Part shown: positions 60,421-64,000 of the stretch, in pieces | How the letters are laid out: every line of letters begins with the position of its first letter | Position numbering within the stretch: the first letter of the stretch is position 1 | Origin: Glycomyces niveus | GTDB lineage: Bacteria; Actinomycetota; Actinomycetes; Mycobacteriales; Micromonosporaceae | Direction: 5' to 3' | DNA: 64,000 bases | NCBI RefSeq assembly: GCF_017592475.1 | Contig: NZ_JAGFNP010000011.1 | Span: forward strand, 93,455-157,454 | Made by a program: the position numbers and the translations under genes | The notes under the pieces: generated by a model | Seen by the model: only the letters and a program-made list of their open reading frames with translations | Database searches by the model: none | What the model was told of the DNA's origin: nothing

Positions 60421-60609
60421 GAAATGGTGTCTCTAGGCACAAGCCGGCCGTGGAGGTGGCGTCCCTCCTCCGCGGTCGGCTATTGTTCTTAGCTGGCCCT
60501 CTTAGTGGCCCGATCAGGCGCGTCCCGCCCCATCACCGTCGGCTCATGGTGAACCAAATCTCCGCGGAACGTGCGTCACTTACGAAGTCGTTCTCGCGGA
60601 AGGCGAACC
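60421..60609 (+). promoter_or_regulatory. Long leader of the DEAD-box helicase gene
   Basis: About 190 nt without a main gene. It contains GC-rich inverted repeats near 60445-60475 and a 24-codon uORF (60546-60620) that starts ATGGTGAAC and ends inside the helicase gene in another frame. Long leaders are usual for cold-inducible DEAD-box helicases. Confidence 0.4.
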
Positions 60610-62745
60610 ATGACCCTTGACAAAACTGTGCCGGATGCTGCCATGAGTGAATCCGACATGGCACTCGAAACTCCTGAAACCCCCGTAACCACCGACGCGC
60701 AGGCCGTCGCCGCCGAGGCCCCGGCCGCCGTCGACAGCACCGTCGAAGACACGGTCGAGACCACCGCGGCCCCCGCGGCCGAGTCCACCGAAGCCGTTGC
60801 GGCCGAAGCGGAGATCCCCGCGGACTTCACGGTCGAGGCCGACGAGGTCCCGGCCTACACCGGCCCGTCCTTCGACGAGCTCGGCCTGCCCGAGAAGATC
60901 ACCGCCGCGCTGGCCGAGCAGGGCATCATCACGCCCTTCCCGATCCAGGCCGCGACGATTCCGGACGCCATCGCCGGGCGCGACATCCTCGGCCGCGGCC
61001 AGACCGGTTCGGGCAAGACCCTGGCCTTCGGCCTGCCGACCCTGGCGCGCCTCGCCGCCGGCGGCCGCACCAAGGCCAAGCGCCCCCGCGCGATCATCCT
61101 GACTCCGACCCGCGAACTGGCCATCCAGGTCGCCGAGTCGCTGCAGACCTTCGGCGACGCCGTCGGCATCGACATGAAGGTCGTCTGCGGCGGCACTGCG
61201 TTCAACCGCCAGATCGACGCGCTCCGCGCCGGGGTCGACATGCTCGTCGCCACCCCGGGCCGCCTGCGCGACCTCATCCGCCGCGGCGAGTGCTCGCTCG
61301 AGGACGTCGAGCTGGCGATCCTCGACGAGGCCGACCAGATGGCCGACATGGGCTTCCTGCCCGAGGTCGAAGAGCTGTTCGACCAGCTGCCGACCGGGGG
61401 CCAGCGCATGCTGTTCTCGGCCACGCTGGAAGAGGAGATCGACGTCCTCGTCCGCAAGTACCTGTCCGAGCCCGTCGTCCACTCGGTCGACCCGCCGGCC
61501 GGTTCGGTCACCACCATGACCCACCACCTGATGCTCATCGGCCCGCGCGACAAGGCCACGATGACCGCCGCCGTCGCGTCCCGCCCGGGCCTGACGATGG
61601 TGTTCGTCCGCACCCAGCTCGCCGTCGACCGCATCGCCGAGGAGCTACGCGAGGCCGGCGTCAACGCCGAGGGCCTGCACGGCGGCATGTCGCAGCAGGA
61701 CCGCTCGAAGGTCCTCGACCGCTTCAAGAACGGGCGCCTGGACGCGCTGGTCTGCACGGACGTCGCGGCCCGCGGCATCCACGTGGACGGCGTCGACATG
61801 GTCCTCCACGTCGACCCGCCCAAGACCCACAAGGACTACCTGCACCGCGCCGGCCGCACGGCCCGCGCCGGGCAGTCGGGCCACGTGGCGACCCTGGTGC
61901 TGCCGCACCAGAACCGCAGCATGTTCAGCCTCATCGAGCGCGCCGGCGTCGAGGCCCAGCGCCACTACGTCAACGACAACTTCGACGCCGAGCTCACCAA
62001 GCTCATGGGCGCCCGGAACTTCACCGACCTGCGCGCGGTCTCGGCCGAGCACCAGGCCGCCCGCAGCGACGAGGAGATCAAGCGCCTCGAGCGCCAGATC
62101 GAGCGCCTGAAGGAGGACGCCGAGGGCCTGCGCACCGAGGCCGCCCGTCTGCGCGAGCAGGCCGAGCGCGAGATCGTCGAAGGCCCGTCCAAGCGCCGTG
62201 ACGACCGCGGCCCGCGCCGCGAGCGTGACGACCGCGGTGGCGGCGAGCGTCGTGGCGGCGGCTATCGCGGCCAGGGCGGCGACCGTGGCGGTTACCGCGG
62301 CAACCGCGAGGGCGGGGACCGTGGCGGCTACCGCGGGAACCGTGAAGGCGGGGACCGTGGCGGCTACCGGGGCAACCGCGAAGGCGGCGACCGCGGTGGG
62401 TACCGCGGCAACCGCGAGGGCGGCTACCAGGGCAACCGCGAGGGCGGCTACCAGGGCAACCGTGACGGCGGCCGGGGTGGCTACGGCGACCGCGACAACC
62501 GCGGCGGCGGCTACGGCGGCGGCGAGCGCCGCAGCTACGGCGACCGCGACAACCGCGGTGGCGGCTTCCGCAGCGACAGCCGCAGCGGTGGCTTCAGCGG
62601 CGAGCGTCGCAGCTACGGCGACCGTGACAACCGCGGTGGCGGCTTCCGCGGCGACGACCGCGGCAACCGCGGTGGTTTCCGCGGCGACGACCGCGGCGAG
62701 CGCGGCGGCTTCCGCGGCGACCGCGAACGCCGAGACCGCTGGTAA
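60610..62745 (+). CDS. DEAD-box RNA helicase with RGG-rich tail
   Basis: A 711-aa ATP-dependent RNA helicase. An acidic Ala/Glu-rich N-terminal extension (about 1-85) precedes the Q motif (SFDELGLPEKI...FPIQAATIP), motif I GQTGSGKT, Ia PTRELA, Ib TPGR, motif II as DEAD (ILDEADQM), SAT, and VI HRAGRTARAG. A short coiled coil (about 490-530) leads to a basic Gly/Arg tail with tandem 12-residue repeats. Such enzymes unwind RNA during ribosome assembly and cold adaptation. The ATG at 60610 has GGAAGG 7 nt upstream; an in-frame ATG at 60571 lies in the leader. Confidence 0.95.
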   Translation: MTLDKTVPDAAMSESDMALETPETPVTTDAQAVAAEAPAAVDSTVEDTVETTAAPAAESTEAVAAEAEIPADFTVEADEVPAYTGPSFDELGLPEKITAALAEQGIITPFPIQAATIPDAIAGRDILGRGQTGSGKTLAFGLPTLARLAAGGRTKAKRPRAIILTPTRELAIQVAESLQTFGDAVGIDMKVVCGGTAFNRQIDALRAGVDMLVATPGRLRDLIRRGECSLEDVELAILDEADQMADMGFLPEVEELFDQLPTGGQRMLFSATLEEEIDVLVRKYLSEPVVHSVDPPAGSVTTMTHHLMLIGPRDKATMTAAVASRPGLTMVFVRTQLAVDRIAEELREAGVNAEGLHGGMSQQDRSKVLDRFKNGRLDALVCTDVAARGIHVDGVDMVLHVDPPKTHKDYLHRAGRTARAGQSGHVATLVLPHQNRSMFSLIERAGVEAQRHYVNDNFDAELTKLMGARNFTDLRAVSAEHQAARSDEEIKRLERQIERLKEDAEGLRTEAARLREQAEREIVEGPSKRRDDRGPRRERDDRGGGERRGGGYRGQGGDRGGYRGNREGGDRGGYRGNREGGDRGGYRGNREGGDRGGYRGNREGGYQGNREGGYQGNRDGGRGGYGDRDNRGGGYGGGERRSYGDRDNRGGGFRSDSRSGGFSGERRSYGDRDNRGGGFRGDDRGNRGGFRGDDRGERGGFRGDRERRDRW
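62281..62475 (+). repeat. Coding tandem repeats in the helicase tail
   Basis: Four 36-bp units encode DRGGYRGNREGG (62281 to about 62424) and are followed by two 24-bp units for GYQGNREG-like repeats. Later the tail contains three longer copies around SYGDRDNRGGG. Third-position differences show that the units are diverging. Confidence 0.8.
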
Positions 62746-62758
62746 GCACTGACCGACC

Positions 62759-62797
62759 GAAGCGGCCCTGAGGAACCCAGTTCCCCAGGGCCGCTTC
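62759..62797 (+). terminator. Terminator after the helicase gene
   Basis: A 12-bp perfect outer stem (62759-62770 with 62786-62797) and an inner GGAA/TTCC pairing. The remaining 135 nt up to the soxR stop hold nothing recognisable. Confidence 0.8.
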
Positions 62798-62932
62798 GCA
62801 TTTCCGCCCGACCTTCCAATCGCCCCCGCCCGACGCCCACGCCTCCGCCACGGCCCGATGTCGCACCCGGAGCTCACACTCGGCAATCGGGGCGCTCCGC
62901 CCCGACCTCCCCGACCCCGGGGGCCGGACCCG

Positions 62933-63388
62933 CTACTCCGCCTGGAAACCCAGCCTCGGGCCGGCACCCTCTTCCGCCACCTTGTCCGACAGGTTGTAGA
63001 TCGCGCACCGGCTGATCGAGAGGCATCCGCAGCCGATGCAGCCGTCCAGCTCCTCCTGCAGGTTCCGCAGATGCGCGATCCGCTCCTCGATCCGCCGGCT
63101 CCACTCCGTCGACAGCCGCCGCCAGTCCGCCCGGTCCGGGATGCGCCCCTCCGGGAGCCGGTCCAGCGACGCCTTGATCTCGTCCAGCGACAGCCCGATC
63201 GACTGCGCCGCCCGGATGAACGCCACCCGCCGCAGCTCCGCCCGGCGGTACCGCCGCTGATTGCCGCCCGTGCGCTCCGAATGGATGAGCTCGAGCGACT
63301 CGTAGTAGCGCAGCGCCGAGGTGCTGACCCCCGCGCGCGCGGCGAAGTCGCCGATCGACAGCATCGTCCCCGGATCATGCGAAACCAT
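62933..63388 (-). CDS. soxR: Redox-sensing MerR-family activator SoxR
   Basis: A 151-aa MerR-type regulator. The helix-turn-helix (SIGDFAARAGVSTSALRYYESLEL, in part) is followed by NQRRYRR, a dimer helix and the 2Fe-2S motif CIGCGCLSISRC, which has the exact CX2CXCX5C spacing of SoxR. Oxidation of the cluster by redox-active compounds triggers activation. The ATG at 63388 has GGGCAGGGA upstream; the ATG at 63364 is a shorter option. A perfect SoxR-like palindrome lies 26 nt before the start, between this gene and the divergent transketolase gene. Confidence 0.93.
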   Translation of the reverse strand: MVSHDPGTMLSIGDFAARAGVSTSALRYYESLELIHSERTGGNQRRYRRAELRRVAFIRAAQSIGLSLDEIKASLDRLPEGRIPDRADWRRLSTEWSRRIEERIAHLRNLQEELDGCIGCGCLSISRCAIYNLSDKVAEEGAGPRLGFQAE

Positions 63389-63413
63389 TGTGTCCCTGCC
63401 CACTCCAGTCTTT

Positions 63414-63433
63414 ACTTCAAGTCGACTTGAAGT
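63414..63433. promoter_or_regulatory. SoxR-type operator
   Basis: ACTTCAAGTCGACTTGAAGT is a perfect 20-bp palindrome close to the known SoxR box CCTCAAGTTAACTTGAGG (same CTCAAGT-like half sites, here TTCAAGT). Read toward the transketolase gene it fills a 19-nt spacer between TTTACT (63411-63416) and CATGAT (63436-63441), the long spacer that MerR-family activators need. Confidence 0.8.
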
Positions 63434-63448
63434 TACATGATGCTCTCC

Positions 63449-64000
63449 ATGGACACCACCTTCGAACAGGTACGGGAACTGGCACTGCGCTCCGTGACCG
63501 ACGTGCGCTACCCGATCGTCAAGACCTACACCCTCGACGCCCTCTGGGTCCTCTACGACCGCGTCCTCCGCGTCGACCCGAACCGCCCCGACGACCCCGA
63601 CCGCGACCGCTTCCTCCTCTCGAAGGGCCACGGCCCCAGCGCCTTCTACGCGGTCCTTGCCGCCAAGGGCTTCTTCCCCGCCGCCTGGCTCGACGGCATC
63701 GCCACCCTCGAGTCCCGCCTCGGCTCCCACCCCGACGCGACCCTCATCCCCGGCGTCGAGATGTCCGCCGGCTCCCTCGGCCACGGCCTCCCGCTCGCCG
63801 TCGGCACCGCCCACGGCCTCCGCGCCACCGGCCGCACCGGCTCCCGCGTCTTCGTCCTCGTCGGCGACGCCGAACTCGACGAAGGCTCCAACCACGAGGC
63901 CATCGCCTACGCCGGCGCCCTCGGCCTCGCCAACCTCGACGTCATCGTCGCCGACAACGACTCGGCCTCCCACGGCTGGCCCGGCGGCATCGCCTCCCGC
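63449..64000 (+). CDS. Transketolase N-terminal subunit (partial at window edge)
   Basis: 184 codons are open to the right edge with no stop. The sequence matches the thiamine-diphosphate-binding half of split transketolases: LLSKGHGPSAFYAVLAAKGF, GSLGHGLPLAVGTAHGL and the cofactor motif VGDAELDEGSNHEA. The short N-terminus before this shows that it is the split type, so a C-terminal subunit gene would be expected just outside. It moves two-carbon units in the pentose phosphate pathway. ATG at 63449 follows CATGAT by 7 nt; ATGs at 63437 and 63440 are in frame. The SoxR box directly before it suggests redox control. Confidence 0.9.
   Translation, partial: MDTTFEQVRELALRSVTDVRYPIVKTYTLDALWVLYDRVLRVDPNRPDDPDRDRFLLSKGHGPSAFYAVLAAKGFFPAAWLDGIATLESRLGSHPDATLIPGVEMSAGSLGHGLPLAVGTAHGLRATGRTGSRVFVLVGDAELDEGSNHEAIAYAGALGLANLDVIVADNDSASHGWPGGIASR

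Noticed and set aside
62281..62700. CRISPR-like array
   Set aside because: The regular repeats are in-frame codons of a Gly/Arg-rich tail with no unique spacers.

Overview
The window looks like chromosomal DNA from a very GC-rich actinobacterium. Indicators are a strong G/C third-position bias, many GTG starts (TTG starts in two cases), the actinobacterial ctaE-qcrCAB respiratory cluster, a MoxR/DUF58/transglutaminase trio, CebR- and ROK-type sugar control, and many genes whose start codon lies 6-7 nt after a -10 box (leaderless mRNAs). Gene content and the spread of xylan genes fit a Glycomyces-like soil actinomycete, but the genus is an inference. I saw no rRNA, tRNA, CRISPR array, insertion sequence or phage gene.

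Layout. 0.15-3.8 kb: small membrane protein, XRE/TPR regulator, Nif3-like protein, C4 zinc-ribbon coiled-coil protein. 4-10 kb: trpD and a pseudo-receiver protein on the minus strand, divergent from ctaE-qcrC-qcrA-qcrB (cytochrome bc1 and oxidase subunit III). 10-11.3 kb: intracellular GH10 xylanase. 11.4-20 kb (minus): RelA/SpoT homologue, DEDD-exonuclease/GIY-YIG fusion, TgpA-like transglutaminase, DUF58 protein, MoxR ATPase. 20.1-23.1 kb: leuS behind a leader peptide (MSRAIALLR) and an intrinsic terminator. 23.2-30.5 kb: secreted GH10-CBM2 xylanase, dps, then GH31 alpha-xylosidase-xylB-xylA. 30.6-36.7 kb: PAT-like acetyltransferase, orphan Imm1-like protein, large AfsR-like regulator, DrrAB-like ABC pair. 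36.9-46.2 kb: sugar ABC importer (two permeases and a Tat lipoprotein, no ATPase), divergent ROK repressor, GH3 enzyme with a LacI gene. 46.3-48.2 kb: two tandem M23 peptidases with a shared leader block. 48.5-54.2 kb: ABC-F protein, polytopic membrane protein, small HTH protein, ABC exporter, cold-shock protein. 54.2-60.4 kb: beta-propeller protein with an ECF sigma factor, then four tandem double-GNAT paralogues. 60.6-64 kb: DEAD-box helicase with an RGG tail, soxR, and the start of a split transketolase running off the edge.

How the genes work together. The main theme is xylan use spread over 36 kb. Secreted GH10-CBM2 would cut xylan, the importer would bring in oligosaccharides, and intracellular GH10, GH3 and GH31 would release xylose for XylA and XylB. 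The link is written in the DNA: a 25-bp ROK/XylR-type operator occurs in front of both GH31-xylB-xylA and the importer/ROK divergon (22 of 25 positions equal). A second palindrome (GTTTCAGAAAC) occurs inside the GH31 3' end and again in the GH3 promoter. Two identical LacI boxes lie in front of GH3-lacI, and a CebR-like box sits on the secreted xylanase promoter. Other points to follow are a perfect SoxR-like palindrome between soxR and the transketolase gene, the leuS attenuator-like leader, a uORF that overlaps the cold-shock gene start, and a 26-bp repeat found after two unrelated minus-strand operons.
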